In this document: positions 1 through 8,822 of the stretch, in pieces
How the letters are laid out: the number at the start of each line of letters is the position of its first letter
How positions within the stretch are numbered: the first letter of the stretch is position 1
Source: Bacteroides fragilis
GTDB lineage: Bacteria > Bacteroidota > Bacteroidia > Bacteroidales > Bacteroidaceae
Assembly (NCBI RefSeq): GCF_002849695.1
Contig: NZ_CP018937.1
Coordinates: 1,798,001 to 1,862,000, forward strand
Direction of reading: 5' to 3'
Length of the DNA: 64,000 nucleotides
The notes under the pieces: generated by a model
What the model saw: only the letters and a program-made list of their open reading frames with translations
Told to the model about the DNA's origin: nothing
The model's database searches: none
Made by a program: the position numbers and the translations under genes

Positions 1-20
1 CTTCCGTTTGTGTATCCTGA
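1..20 (+). CDS. atpC: ATP synthase epsilon subunit, C-terminal end (partial)
   Basis: Only the last six codons are in the window: the frame starting at base 3 reads S-V-C-V-S followed by TGA at 18-20. From memory, Bacteroides epsilon subunits end in a very similar S-V-C-I-S, and atpC lies just before the AtpI-like gene and atpB in this phylum, so this is the likely identity. Epsilon would couple rotation of the central stalk to the c-ring. Base 1 open frames also exist but give no recognisable sequence. Identification rests on five residues and gene order. Confidence 0.5.
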
Positions 21-50
21 CCTTGATCCACACAAGAACCTGTTTTTACT

Positions 51-479
51 ATGAATATGAGCATTACAAAACGCAATTTCCTGAGTTATCTTACCATTTT
101 GACTCTTGTCGGAGGTGGGTTGGGAGCTTTGGTTTTGCATTATCTTGAGCCCGGACACTATTTCGGAGGTTATCCGTTGATACCGGTATACTTTTATATA
201 TTCGGTGTATTTTACATTTATATGTTTGATGCCTGCAGGCGTCATGCACCGGACAAGATGGTGATGCTTTTTTTGGTAGCAAAGGTTCTGAAGATGATTA
301 TATCAGTCTTTCTGTTGATAATCTACTGTGTGGCTGTGCCCGATTCTGCTGTGGAATTTCTGCTGACATTTCTGGCATTCTATCTGGGCTACCTTATATA
401 TGAAAGCTGGTTTTTCTTCGTTTTCGAATGGAATCAGAAACTAAAAAAGAAATCAAAAAAATATGAAACAGTTGCGTAA
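51..479 (+). CDS. AtpI-like membrane protein of the ATP synthase operon
   Basis: A 142-residue protein with about four hydrophobic segments (roughly residues 10-30, 40-60, 72-92 and 98-122) and a lysine-rich tail (KLKKKSKK). Small membrane proteins at this place in F-type ATPase operons are usually AtpI-like and are thought to help assemble the c-ring; sequence similarity to AtpI itself is weak, so the role is inferred from position and topology. A second ATG two codons downstream (57) is an equally possible start. Its 3' end overlaps atpB by 17 bp, which suggests translational coupling. Confidence 0.6.
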   Translation: MNMSITKRNFLSYLTILTLVGGGLGALVLHYLEPGHYFGGYPLIPVYFYIFGVFYIYMFDACRRHAPDKMVMLFLVAKVLKMIISVFLLIIYCVAVPDSAVEFLLTFLAFYLGYLIYESWFFFVFEWNQKLKKKSKKYETVA

Positions 480-1614
480 CATAGTTACCGGAATGTTGAT
501 CTTGATAGGAGGTATGTTGCCTGTTATGGTCTCTGCACAAGAGCCTGTGGAGGGCGATACCGCCACTGCTTTACAGCAAGAGATTATTGTGGGGAAAGAC
601 ACAATCAATCAGGAGGCAAATCAGGTAGATGTAAAAGGCATTGTATTCGGTCATATCGGCGACTCCTACGAATGGCACATCACAAATATAGGAAAAACCT
701 CTATCTGTATTCCATTGCCGATTATCGTATATAGCGAAACTTCAGGTTGGCATGCTTTTTTGTCATCGCGCCTTGAAGAGAATGACGGTAAATACGAAGG
801 ATTCTATATCGCTCCTGCCGGAAGCAGGTACGAAGGCAAAATTGTAGAACGTAATGCGGCGGGAGAAGAGGTTCGACCATGGGATATTTCTATTACTAAG
901 GTTACTTTATCTCTGTTTATCAATAGTGCTATCTTATTAATAATCATCCTTAGTGTGGCGCATTGGTATCGTAAGCGTGAACAGGGAGCTTATGCCCCTG
1001 GCGGATTTGTCGGTTTTATGGAGATGTTTATTATGATGATCCATGATGATGTGATTAAGAGTTGTGTAGGGCCTAACTATAAAAAGTTCGCTCCTTATTT
1101 GTTGACAGCCTTTTTCTTTATTTTCATCAATAACATCATGGGACTGATACCGATTTTCCCGGGAGGAGCGAATGTGACCGGAAATATCGCTATAACGCTG
1201 GTGTTGGCTTTATTTACATTTGTCATCGTTAATATATTCGGGACGAAACACTATTGGAAAGATGTTTTCTGGCCCGATGTTCCCTGGTGGCTGAAAGTGC
1301 CTATACCCATGATGCCGTTTATCGAATTTTTCGGTGTATTTACAAAACCGTTCGCATTGATGATCCGTTTGTTTGCCAATATGTTGTCCGGACACATGGC
1401 TATGTTGGTTCTTACCTGTTTGATATTTATATCGGCAAGTATGGGGCCTGCCATTAACGGTTCGCTTACGGTGGCTTCGGTGCTGTTCAACATCTTTATG
1501 AATTTGCTCGAAGTGTTGGTTGCCTTTATTCAGGCCTATGTGTTTACAATGTTATCGGCTGTATTTATCGGACTGGCTCAGGAAGGCGGTAAAAAAGAAG
1601 AAGTAAAAGAATAA
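463..1614 (+). CDS. atpB: F0F1 ATP synthase subunit a
   Basis: Subunit a forms the two proton half-channels against the c-ring in the inner membrane. The C-terminal half has the hallmark segment K-P-F-A-L-M-I-R-L-F-A-N-M-L-S-G-H, with the essential arginine at about residue 302. At 383 residues it is much longer than the E. coli protein (271). The extra length is an N-terminal signal-peptide-like stretch (residues 8-25, ending in VSAQ) and a roughly 120-residue hydrophilic region before the first membrane helix at about 148, which should lie in the periplasm. This extended form is typical of Bacteroidetes. It starts inside the preceding AtpI-like gene. Confidence 0.96.
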   Translation: MKQLRNIVTGMLILIGGMLPVMVSAQEPVEGDTATALQQEIIVGKDTINQEANQVDVKGIVFGHIGDSYEWHITNIGKTSICIPLPIIVYSETSGWHAFLSSRLEENDGKYEGFYIAPAGSRYEGKIVERNAAGEEVRPWDISITKVTLSLFINSAILLIIILSVAHWYRKREQGAYAPGGFVGFMEMFIMMIHDDVIKSCVGPNYKKFAPYLLTAFFFIFINNIMGLIPIFPGGANVTGNIAITLVLALFTFVIVNIFGTKHYWKDVFWPDVPWWLKVPIPMMPFIEFFGVFTKPFALMIRLFANMLSGHMAMLVLTCLIFISASMGPAINGSLTVASVLFNIFMNLLEVLVAFIQAYVFTMLSAVFIGLAQEGGKKEEVKE

Positions 1615-1619
1615 TATAA

Positions 1620-1898
<279 letters not shown>

Positions 1899-1913
1899 TA
1901 AACAAAGAAGATT

Positions 1914-2411
1914 ATGTCATTGTTACTACCCGATAGTGGCCTGATATTCTGGATGCTCCTTTCTTTTGGAATTGTATTCGCGGTATTGGCTAAATACGGC
2001 TTCCCCGTCATCATTAAGATGGTGGAAGGCCGTAAAACCTATATTGACGAATCATTGGAGGTAGCCAGAGAAGCAAACGCCCAGTTGTCACGACTGAAAG
2101 AGGAGGGCGAAGCTATTGTGGCTGCCGCTAATAAGGAACAGGGACGTATCATGAAAGAGGCTATGCAGGAACGTGAGAAAATTATTTACGAGGCCCGCAA
2201 ACAAGCTGAAATAGCTGCCCAGAAAGAACTGGACGAAGTGAAACGACAGATTCAGATTGAAAAGGAAGAAGCCATACGCGATATTCGTCGTCAGGTAGCT
2301 CTTCTATCTGTGGATATAGCTGAGAAAGTTATTCGTAAGAATCTGGCTGATAAACAAGAGCAGATGGGAATGATAGACCGTATGCTTGATGAAGTATTAA
2401 CGAAGAACTAA
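1914..2411 (+). CDS. atpF: F0F1 ATP synthase subunit b
   Basis: A 165-residue peripheral-stalk subunit. One hydrophobic anchor at about residues 8-30 ([11 protein letters not shown]) is followed by a long charged, alanine-rich helix (R-E-A-N-A-Q-L-S-R through the C-terminus), as expected of the dimeric stator that links subunit a to delta and the F1 head. There is a single b gene and no b' paralogue between atpE and atpH. Length fits the family. It is separated from atpH by only 6 bp. Confidence 0.94.
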   Translation: MSLLLPDSGLIFWMLLSFGIVFAVLAKYGFPVIIKMVEGRKTYIDESLEVAREANAQLSRLKEEGEAIVAAANKEQGRIMKEAMQEREKIIYEARKQAEIAAQKELDEVKRQIQIEKEEAIRDIRRQVALLSVDIAEKVIRKNLADKQEQMGMIDRMLDEVLTKN

Positions 2412-2417
2412 GAGAAA

Positions 2418-2978
2418 ATGGAAGTCGGAATAATTTCAATGCGGTATGCGAAAGCTCTGATGGCTTATGCGGAAGAGAGAGGAGCGGAAGACAGGCTATA
2501 TCATGAACTTGTCACGCTGGCACACAGTTTCCGTACAGTGAAGGGATTTTGTGCCGTACTTGATAATCCCATTGTTTCTGTTGACGAAAAGTTCAGTCTG
2601 ATCTGTACGGCAGCCGATGGAGACAATAAACCGAGTGAAGAGTTTATTCGTTTTGTCCGTCTGGTACTCAAGGAGAGAAGGGAGACTTATCTGCAATTCA
2701 TGAGTCTGATGTATCTGGATCTTTACCGGAAGAAGAAGCATATTGGTGTAGGTAAACTGATCACTGCTGTCCCGGTAGATAAGGCTACTGAAGAGCGTAT
2801 CCGACAAACTGCTGCACATATTTTGCATGCGTATATGGAGTTGGAAACAGTGATCGACCCTTCTATAGAAGGTGGCTTTGTTTTCGATATTAACGATTAC
2901 CGACTTGATGCCAGTATCGCTACACAGTTGAAGAAAGTGAAACAACAGTTCATTGATAAGAATCGAAGAATTGTATAA
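2418..2978 (+). CDS. atpH: F0F1 ATP synthase subunit delta
   Basis: A 186-residue protein that caps the F1 head and joins it to the b stalk. It begins with the characteristic I-S-M-R-Y-A-K-A-L helix and ends with the conserved G-G-F-V-F-D-I-N-D-Y-R-L-D-A-S motif near residues 158-172, where the family usually has G-G-x-x-x-x-x-x-x-x-x-D-x-S. Length is normal for delta/OSCP. It sits in the canonical atpF-atpH-atpA order with short intergenic gaps. Confidence 0.94.
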   Translation: MEVGIISMRYAKALMAYAEERGAEDRLYHELVTLAHSFRTVKGFCAVLDNPIVSVDEKFSLICTAADGDNKPSEEFIRFVRLVLKERRETYLQFMSLMYLDLYRKKKHIGVGKLITAVPVDKATEERIRQTAAHILHAYMELETVIDPSIEGGFVFDINDYRLDASIATQLKKVKQQFIDKNRRIV

Positions 2979-2991
2979 TTAGTGAAAAATT

Positions 2992-4575
2992 ATGTCTGAA
3001 AATATAAGAGTAAGCGAAGTATCTGAGATTCTGCGCCAACAGCTTGAAGGAATCGAGACCAAGGTGCAGCTTGATGAAATCGGTACGGTGCTGCAGGTGA
3101 GTGATGGTGTGGTACGTATTTACGGTCTGCGCAATGCCGAGGCCAACGAACTGCTTGAGTTTGATAATGGTATCAAGGCCATTGTTATGAACCTGGAAGA
3201 AGATAATGTGGGTGCCGTCTTGCTCGGACCTACGGATAAGATCAAGGAAGGTTTCACAGTGAAACGTACCAAACGAATCGCTTCTATCCGTGTGGGAGAA
3301 AGTATGTTAGGACGCGTTATCGATCCGTTGGGAGAACCGTTGGACGGAAAAGGATTGATCGGCGGTGAACTCTATGAAATGCCTTTGGAGCGTAAAGCTC
3401 CGGGGGTAATCTATCGTCAGCCGGTAAATCAGCCGTTGCAAACAGGTCTGAAAGCAGTTGATGCAATGATTCCTATCGGTCGTGGACAGCGTGAGTTGAT
3501 TATCGGTGACCGGCAGACGGGAAAAACATCGATAGCTATTGATACGATAATAAACCAGCGTAGTAATTACGAAGCGGGCGATCCGGTATATTGCATTTAT
3601 GTAGCTATCGGACAGAAAGGATCTACAGTGGCTTCTATTGTGAATACTTTACGCCAATATGGTGCGATGGATTACACTATTGTAGTAGCTGCCACAGCCG
3701 GAGATCCTGCTGCACTTCAATATTTCGCTCCGTTTGCAGGGGCTGCTATCGGTGAGTATTTCCGTGATACCGGTCGTCATGCGTTGGTGGTTTATGATGA
3801 CTTGTCCAAACAGGCGGTATCTTATCGTGAAGTATCTTTGATTCTCCGTCGTCCTTCCGGTCGTGAAGCTTATCCGGGTGATATCTTCTATTTGCATTCC
3901 CGTTTGCTGGAACGTGCAGCCAAGATTATCAATCAGGAAGAGGTGGCTCGTGAAATGAACGACTTGCCCGAGAGTCTGAAAGGAAAAGTGAAAGGCGGAG
4001 GTTCACTGACAGCATTGCCTATTATCGAAACACAGGCCGGAGACGTTTCTGCCTATATTCCGACTAATGTGATTTCCATCACGGACGGTCAGATTTTCCT
4101 TGATACAGATTTATTCAATCAGGGTAACCGTCCGGCTATCAATGTCGGTATCTCAGTTTCCCGTGTGGGAGGTAATGCTCAGATTAAGGCTATGAAAAAA
4201 GTGGCCGGTACGTTAAAAATAGACCAGGCGCAATATCGTGAACTGGAAGCATTCTCCAAATTTAGTGGAGACATGGATCCGGTTACCGCACTGACCATTG
4301 ACAAAGGACAAAAGAATGCCCGTTTATTGGTTCAACCTCAATATTCTCCGATGCCGGTAGAGAAGCAGATTGCGATTCTCTATTGTGGTATAAACGGATT
4401 GCTGAGAAATGTTCCACTGGATAAGGTAGAAGACTTTGAGGCGGCATTTCTCAATACACTCGCTCTCGATCATCAGTCGGATGTACTGGACGTATTGAAG
4501 ACAGGGGTTATCAATGATGAAGTAACGAAAGCGATTGAGGAAACAGCAACGATGGTTGCGAAACAGTTTAGTTAA
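2992..4575 (+). CDS. atpA: F0F1 ATP synthase subunit alpha
   Basis: The 527-residue non-catalytic nucleotide-binding subunit of the F1 hexamer. The Walker A loop G-D-R-Q-T-G-K-T lies at about residues 172-179, and the segments [17 protein letters not shown] and R-V-G-G-N-A-Q are textbook alpha motifs, the last including the conserved arginine finger region S-V-S-R-V-G-G. Length is normal. The ATG lies 14 bp after atpH and is followed by atpG at 19 bp, inside a single operon. Confidence 0.98.
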   Translation: MSENIRVSEVSEILRQQLEGIETKVQLDEIGTVLQVSDGVVRIYGLRNAEANELLEFDNGIKAIVMNLEEDNVGAVLLGPTDKIKEGFTVKRTKRIASIRVGESMLGRVIDPLGEPLDGKGLIGGELYEMPLERKAPGVIYRQPVNQPLQTGLKAVDAMIPIGRGQRELIIGDRQTGKTSIAIDTIINQRSNYEAGDPVYCIYVAIGQKGSTVASIVNTLRQYGAMDYTIVVAATAGDPAALQYFAPFAGAAIGEYFRDTGRHALVVYDDLSKQAVSYREVSLILRRPSGREAYPGDIFYLHSRLLERAAKIINQEEVAREMNDLPESLKGKVKGGGSLTALPIIETQAGDVSAYIPTNVISITDGQIFLDTDLFNQGNRPAINVGISVSRVGGNAQIKAMKKVAGTLKIDQAQYRELEAFSKFSGDMDPVTALTIDKGQKNARLLVQPQYSPMPVEKQIAILYCGINGLLRNVPLDKVEDFEAAFLNTLALDHQSDVLDVLKTGVINDEVTKAIEETATMVAKQFS

Positions 4576-4593
4576 TTATAAACCATAAAGACT

Positions 4594-5466
4594 ATGGCTT
4601 CACTAAAAGAAGTAAAAACCAGAATAAATTCGGTACAGAGTACCCGAAAAATCACTTCAGCAATGAAGATGGTGGCTTCTGCCAAGTTACACAAGGCACA
4701 GGGAGCCATTGAAAACATGCTGCCTTATCAGAGGAAACTGAATAAGATATTGACCAACTTTCTAAGTGCTGACCTTCCGGTAGAGTCTCCATTCTGTGCG
4801 GAACGCCCTGTCAAGCGTATTGCTATTGTAGCTTTCTCTTCCAACAGCTCTTTATGTGGTGCTTTCAATGCGAACGTACTAAAGATGTTTTTGCAGACGG
4901 TTGGAGAATATCGTGAGCTGGGGCAGGATAATATCCTGATCTATCCGGTTGGCAAGAAAATAGAGGAAGCTGTGAAAAAATTAGGATTTTTTTCTCAAGG
5001 GAGCTATCAGAGACTGGCAGATAAGCCTTCGTACGATGAAGCTGCTGCGTTGGCCAGATTGTTGATGGAACTTTTTCTGGAGAAGAACATCGACCGGGTG
5101 GAGTTGATTTATCATCATTTCAGATCGATGGGAATACAGGAGCTGTTGCGTGAAAGATACTTGCCGATTGATCTGTCTGCCGTTCAGAATGAAGACGGGA
5201 AAACCGGAATGGTAAATGACTATATCATAGAACCTTCCGCAGCCCAGTTGATAGCGGATCTGATTCCGCAGGTTTTGAGTCAAAAGATCTTTACGGCTGC
5301 TCTCGATTCTAATGCATCCGAACATGCCGCACGTACTTTAGCTATGCAAATAGCAACGGATAATGCCAATGAACTGATTCAGGAACTGACAAAGCAGTAT
5401 AATAAGACCCGCCAGCAAGCCATTACAAACGAGTTGCTTGATATTGTGGGCGGTAGTATGGCTTAA
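4594..5466 (+). CDS. atpG: F0F1 ATP synthase subunit gamma
   Basis: The 290-residue central shaft. Both terminal coiled-coil strands are present: the N-terminal M-A-S-L-K-E-V-K-T-R-I-N-S-V with T-R-K-I-T-S-A-M-K-M-V-A, and the C-terminal R-Q-Q-A-I-T-N-E-L-L-D-I-V-G-G. The middle (about 75-215) is the Rossmann-like gamma body. It is the last gene of the operon; the next unit has its own promoter and an inverted repeat lies between. Confidence 0.97.
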   Translation: MASLKEVKTRINSVQSTRKITSAMKMVASAKLHKAQGAIENMLPYQRKLNKILTNFLSADLPVESPFCAERPVKRIAIVAFSSNSSLCGAFNANVLKMFLQTVGEYRELGQDNILIYPVGKKIEEAVKKLGFFSQGSYQRLADKPSYDEAAALARLLMELFLEKNIDRVELIYHHFRSMGIQELLRERYLPIDLSAVQNEDGKTGMVNDYIIEPSAAQLIADLIPQVLSQKIFTAALDSNASEHAARTLAMQIATDNANELIQELTKQYNKTRQQAITNELLDIVGGSMA

Positions 5467-5471
5467 ACTTT

Positions 5472-5557
5472 CCACAGGGGGCACAAAGGTTGCGGAGTTG
5501 TTATCAATGAAGAAACTGACAACCAATCATCGTCCGTAGCCTTTGTATCTTCTGTGG
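5472..5557. repeat. CCACAGAG-family inverted repeat, copy A (likely terminator)
   Basis: The arms CCACAGGGGGCACAAAGG (5472-5489) and CCTTTGTATCTTCTGTGG (5540-5557) pair at about 14 of 18 positions around a 50-nt loop. It starts six bases after the atpG stop. Three related inverted repeats lie at 23791, 29589 and 58036. The placement suggests a terminator or mRNA 3'-end stabiliser for the ATP synthase operon, though there is no clean poly-T run. Confidence 0.6.
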
Positions 5558-5577
5558 CAAAATAACTTATTATTATA

Positions 5578-5608
5578 TTGGTTTCTTCTTTCTTTTGCTA
5601 TAACTTTG
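5578..5608 (+). promoter_or_regulatory. Bacteroides-type promoter of the helicase gene
   Basis: A -33-like TTGG (5578-5581) and a -7 box TAACTTTG (5601-5608, consensus TAnnTTTG) are separated by 19 bp. Transcription would begin near 5615, leaving a leader of about ten bases before the ATG at 5626. This placement rules out the further upstream in-frame start at 5578. Confidence 0.65.
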
Positions 5609-5625
5609 TAGCAAAGTATTATTTC

Positions 5626-8166
5626 ATGGAAGAAAATCACGAATTAGAATTAGCCTGGCAAGTCATTGAAAATACCGGTACCCATCTGTTTCTGACAGGA
5701 AAAGCCGGAACCGGAAAAACAACCTTCCTTCGTCGGTTAAAGGAATTAACTCCCAAACGCATGGTAGTGGTCGCTCCTACGGGGATTGCTGCCATTAATG
5801 CCGGAGGTGTCACCATACACTCTTTTTTCCAATTAAACTTTGCGCCATATATTCCGGAGAGTACATTCAATTCTGCCCAACAAAGCTTCCATAAATTCGG
5901 GAAAGAAAAAATCAATATTATCCGTAGCATGGACCTGTTGGTGATCGATGAAATCAGTATGGTACGTGCCGATCAACTTGATGCGGTGGATGCAGTGTTG
6001 CGTCGTTATCGGGATCGTTCGAAACCTTTTGGAGGTGTTCAACTTCTGATGATAGGCGATTTACAGCAGTTGGCTCCGGTAGTAAAGGAAGAAGACTGGA
6101 ACTTGTTGACCTCTTATTATGACACGGCATTTTTCTTTGGCAGTCATTCACTGAAAGAGACTGAATATATCACTATAGAGTTGAAGAAAGTCTATCGACA
6201 GAGCGATACGGCTTTTGTCGGATTATTAAATAAAATCAGAGAGAAAGAGGCCGACGAATCTGTGCTGGAAGAATTGAATAAACGTTATTTTCCGGAGTTT
6301 CGTCCGAGAGAAGAAGAAGGGTACATCCGGCTGACGACACATAATTATCAGGCCCAGCAATATAATGACAGACAGCTGCTTTCTCTTTCCGGCAGGGCTT
6401 TCAGCTTTCAGGCGAGGGTAGAAGGTACTTTCCCGGAATCGGCTTATCCGGCGGATGAAATGCTCACTGTCAAGGAAGGGGCTCAGATTATGTTTATTAA
6501 AAACGACTCTTCCGGGGAACATCGATATTATAATGGAATGATCGGTTTGGTTACGGCTGTTGGTAAAGATGGCATCCGGGTGAAAGGAAATGGAGAATCG
6601 CAGGACTTTTTACTTGAAACAGAAGAATGGACAAATAGTAAATACAGTCTGAATCCGCAGACGAAAGAGATAACGAAAGAGGTTGAAGGTACTTTCCGGC
6701 AGTATCCTATTCGTTTGGCATGGGCTATAACGATCCATAAAAGTCAGGGTTTGACTTTTGAACGTGCCATCATTGATGCAAACGCTTCTTTTGCTCATGG
6801 GCAGGTTTATGTTGCGCTGAGTCGTTGTAAATCTCTTCAGGGACTGGTACTCAGTTCTCCTTTAAGGAGAGAGTCTATTATCAGTGACGACACGATTGAC
6901 GAATTCACCCGTAATGCCGGAGAACTGACCCCTGATAAGCATAAGCTGGCTCTGCTGCGTCAACATTATTTCTACGAGTTGCTATGTGAACAATTCGATT
7001 TTCATCCTCTTGAGCAACATTTCGCACGTGTTCTGCGTCTGCTCGATGAACACTTATACCGACTCTATCCAAAGTTGCTGGAACGGTATAAAGAAACGAT
7101 CGATCTGTATAAAGCTCAGATAATGAAGGTTGCCGATACTTTCAAGTTGCAATATTCGACTCTGTTGATGGAGGTGGAGGACTATGACGCAAATCCGAAA
7201 CTGAATGAACGAATTGTGGCCGGTGCCCATTATTTCCGTAAACACCTGGAGGATTTGTTAAACCCACTGATGGTTTCTACAAAGGTAGAAACGGATAATA
7301 AAGAACTGAAAAAGAAATTTTCCGAAGCGTTAGATACATTGAAGACGACACTCCATGTGAAGCTGGGAACACTCTATTATACCGAAAAAGAAGGTTTTAC
7401 CGTATCAGCTTTTCTAAAACATAAGGCTGTCCTGACCTTATCCGTTTCCGGAGGAGAAAGTACATCCTCGTCCGGAAGATCGGAACGTAAACCCCGAACT
7501 GCTGAAAAAATAGAAGTTCCTACCGATATCCTACATCCGGAACTGTATAAACAGTTGATTGCATGGAGAAACTCAGAAGCTTCGAAAGCTAATCTTCCTG
7601 TTTACACTGTTATACAACAGAAAGCAATACTGGGCATTGTGAATTTATTGCCCTGTGATACGGCTTCGTTAGTGCGTATTCCATATTTTGGGAAGCGTGG
7701 TGCCGAAAAGTACGGCGATGTTTTGCTTGAAATGGTGAGCCGATATGTAAAGGAACAGGGAATAGAACGTCCACCAATGCCTGCAATAACATTGACCCTC
7801 AAAAAAGAAACTAAGGAACCGAAAGAGCCAAAGCCTCTAAAAGAAACTAAACCCGTGAAGGAGCCAAAACTTGACACCAAAGAGATAACCTATCGTCTTT
7901 TCAGGCAGGGGAAAAATATCGAAGAGATAGCCAAGGAACGTGAGTTGGTTTCAGGGACTATAGCCGGACATCTGGAGCATTATGTACGCTTGGGAGCAGT
8001 TAAGATAGAGCAGCTCGTTCCGAAAGAAAAGATTATGAAAATTACCCGTTATGTGCAAGCTAATGGAAGTGACAAAGGACTTACGGCAATTAAAGCTGCT
8101 TTGGGTGATGAGGTTTCATATGCAGATATAAGGCTGGTACTTGCTGCCGGAAAAAAAGAATCATAA
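5626..8166 (+). CDS. PIF1/RecD2-like helicase with HRDC domain and C-terminal HTH
   Basis: An 846-residue SF1 DNA helicase. Walker A G-K-A-G-T-G-K-T is at about residues 25-32, Walker B V-I-D-E-I-S near 106-111, and the late motif Y-V-A-L-S-R-C near 395-401, together a PIF1/RecD-type motor. The middle third is helical and unassigned. Residues about 630-705 resemble an HRDC domain (P-E-L-Y-K-Q-L-I-A-W-R). A lysine/proline/glutamate-rich linker leads to a C-terminal segment (about 750-846, I-E-E-I-A-K-E-R-E-L) that resembles the HTH_40/YpbB-like tail of RecQ-type helicases. A role in replication or repair is likely; the exact substrate is not visible. Start chosen because the promoter overlaps the upstream alternative. 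Confidence 0.85.
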   Translation: MEENHELELAWQVIENTGTHLFLTGKAGTGKTTFLRRLKELTPKRMVVVAPTGIAAINAGGVTIHSFFQLNFAPYIPESTFNSAQQSFHKFGKEKINIIRSMDLLVIDEISMVRADQLDAVDAVLRRYRDRSKPFGGVQLLMIGDLQQLAPVVKEEDWNLLTSYYDTAFFFGSHSLKETEYITIELKKVYRQSDTAFVGLLNKIREKEADESVLEELNKRYFPEFRPREEEGYIRLTTHNYQAQQYNDRQLLSLSGRAFSFQARVEGTFPESAYPADEMLTVKEGAQIMFIKNDSSGEHRYYNGMIGLVTAVGKDGIRVKGNGESQDFLLETEEWTNSKYSLNPQTKEITKEVEGTFRQYPIRLAWAITIHKSQGLTFERAIIDANASFAHGQVYVALSRCKSLQGLVLSSPLRRESIISDDTIDEFTRNAGELTPDKHKLALLRQHYFYELLCEQFDFHPLEQHFARVLRLLDEHLYRLYPKLLERYKETIDLYKAQIMKVADTFKLQYSTLLMEVEDYDANPKLNERIVAGAHYFRKHLEDLLNPLMVSTKVETDNKELKKKFSEALDTLKTTLHVKLGTLYYTEKEGFTVSAFLKHKAVLTLSVSGGESTSSSGRSERKPRTAEKIEVPTDILHPELYKQLIAWRNSEASKANLPVYTVIQQKAILGIVNLLPCDTASLVRIPYFGKRGAEKYGDVLLEMVSRYVKEQGIERPPMPAITLTLKKETKEPKEPKPLKETKPVKEPKLDTKEITYRLFRQGKNIEEIAKERELVSGTIAGHLEHYVRLGAVKIEQLVPKEKIMKITRYVQANGSDKGLTAIKAALGDEVSYADIRLVLAAGKKES

Positions 8167-8171
8167 GATTT

Positions 8172-8214
8172 GTACGTCAGTCAGCTTACGTTTTACCGTG
8201 GTTGACTGACGTAC
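8172..8214. terminator. Bidirectional hairpin between convergent genes
   Basis: GTACGTCAGTCA (8172-8183) and TGACTGACGTAC (8203-8214) are perfect 12-bp arms around a 19-nt loop, with a few further weak pairs inside. The hairpin lies five bases after the helicase stop and 20 bases from the stop of the opposing thioredoxin gene, so it can end transcription from both sides. It has no strong T tract. Confidence 0.7.
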
Positions 8215-8234
8215 CCAATGCTTAGTCAGGTAAA

Positions 8235-8591
8235 TTATAATAGTGCCTCTTCTATTAACGCTTTTAGTTGCGTTTTATTCATGGTTCCTAATTTCATGGT
8301 CGGTTCTCCTCCAACAGGACAAAGCAGCAGATTAGGGATTGTACGAATGGCAAAAGCCGCTTCCAATTCCGGTTCCTGATCTACATCCACTTTATAAATA
8401 TCTATTTTACCATTATATTCTACAGCCAGTTGATCCAGTATGGGTGACAGTGCTTTGCAATATACACACCAGGGAGCATGAAAATCTACCAGGCAGGGCT
8501 TGTTGCCTTTAAACTTCCATTCTTTCGGATATCCTTGATAATCTGCAACTTTTTCTACAAAACTTTCTTTGGTTAAATCGATGACTTTCAT
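8235..8591 (-). CDS. Thioredoxin-family protein with CVYC active site
   Basis: A 118-residue single-domain thioredoxin fold with no signal peptide, so probably cytoplasmic. The active site is W-C-V-Y-C-K with cysteines 42 and 45, not the usual C-G-P-C. The cis-proline loop R-T-I-P-N and the segment V-D-V-D-Q-E-P follow in the expected places. A different dipeptide between the cysteines normally changes redox potential, so this may not be the general thioredoxin; reductase or folding partner roles cannot be told apart from sequence. It is alone in its transcription unit. Confidence 0.88.
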   Translation of the reverse strand: MKVIDLTKESFVEKVADYQGYPKEWKFKGNKPCLVDFHAPWCVYCKALSPILDQLAVEYNGKIDIYKVDVDQEPELEAAFAIRTIPNLLLCPVGGEPTMKLGTMNKTQLKALIEEALL

Positions 8592-8638
8592 ATTTCTATT
8601 TTTTAAAGGGTTACTACTTGTTTGTTTCTTTGATGTTG

Positions 8639-8646
8639 CAAAGATA
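8639..8646 (-). promoter_or_regulatory. Candidate -7 box for the thioredoxin gene
   Basis: On the minus strand the octamer TATCTTTG (8646 to 8639) matches the Bacteroides -7 consensus TAnnTTTG and would give a leader of about 40 bases. No convincing -33 box is seen. The rest of 8592-8794 shows no gene. Confidence 0.45.
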
Positions 8647-8794
8647 GGAAGATCGGAGTTATTGGCAGATAGCTATTTCTCCTATTGTATTAGCAATTCT
8701 TCCTTGTCCTGCTTTTTCCGCTTTCTAATAACTTTCTAATCTCATCTGAGTATCTTATAATTGCTTTCAAACGGTCTGCGTGAAGTGTGAATTG

Positions 8795-8802
8795 TACTTT
8801 TG
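8795..8802 (+). promoter_or_regulatory. Candidate -7 box of the metal-efflux operon
   Basis: TACTTTTG matches TAnnTTTG and lies 20 bases before the chosen ATG at 8823. It falls inside the upstream in-frame extension starting at 8787, which argues for the 8823 start. No clear -33 box, which would fit activation by the regulator encoded at the end of the operon. Confidence 0.45.
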
Positions 8803-8822
8803 TCATCAAAATAACAAGGACT

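Noticed and set aside
1..54. Open frame from base 1 ending in TGA at 52-54 that overlaps the next ATG (ATGA), suggesting a coupled upstream gene
   Set aside because: The frame at base 3 ends S-V-C-V-S-stop, which fits the known end of AtpC and the expected gene order; the other frame has no recognisable family.
2496..2945. A 149-residue frame antisense to atpH
   Set aside because: It is a by-product of codon usage in atpH and has no recognisable protein features.
5578..5625. Upstream in-frame start of the helicase gene
   Set aside because: A good -33/-7 promoter pair occupies 5578-5608, so this stretch is probably not translated.
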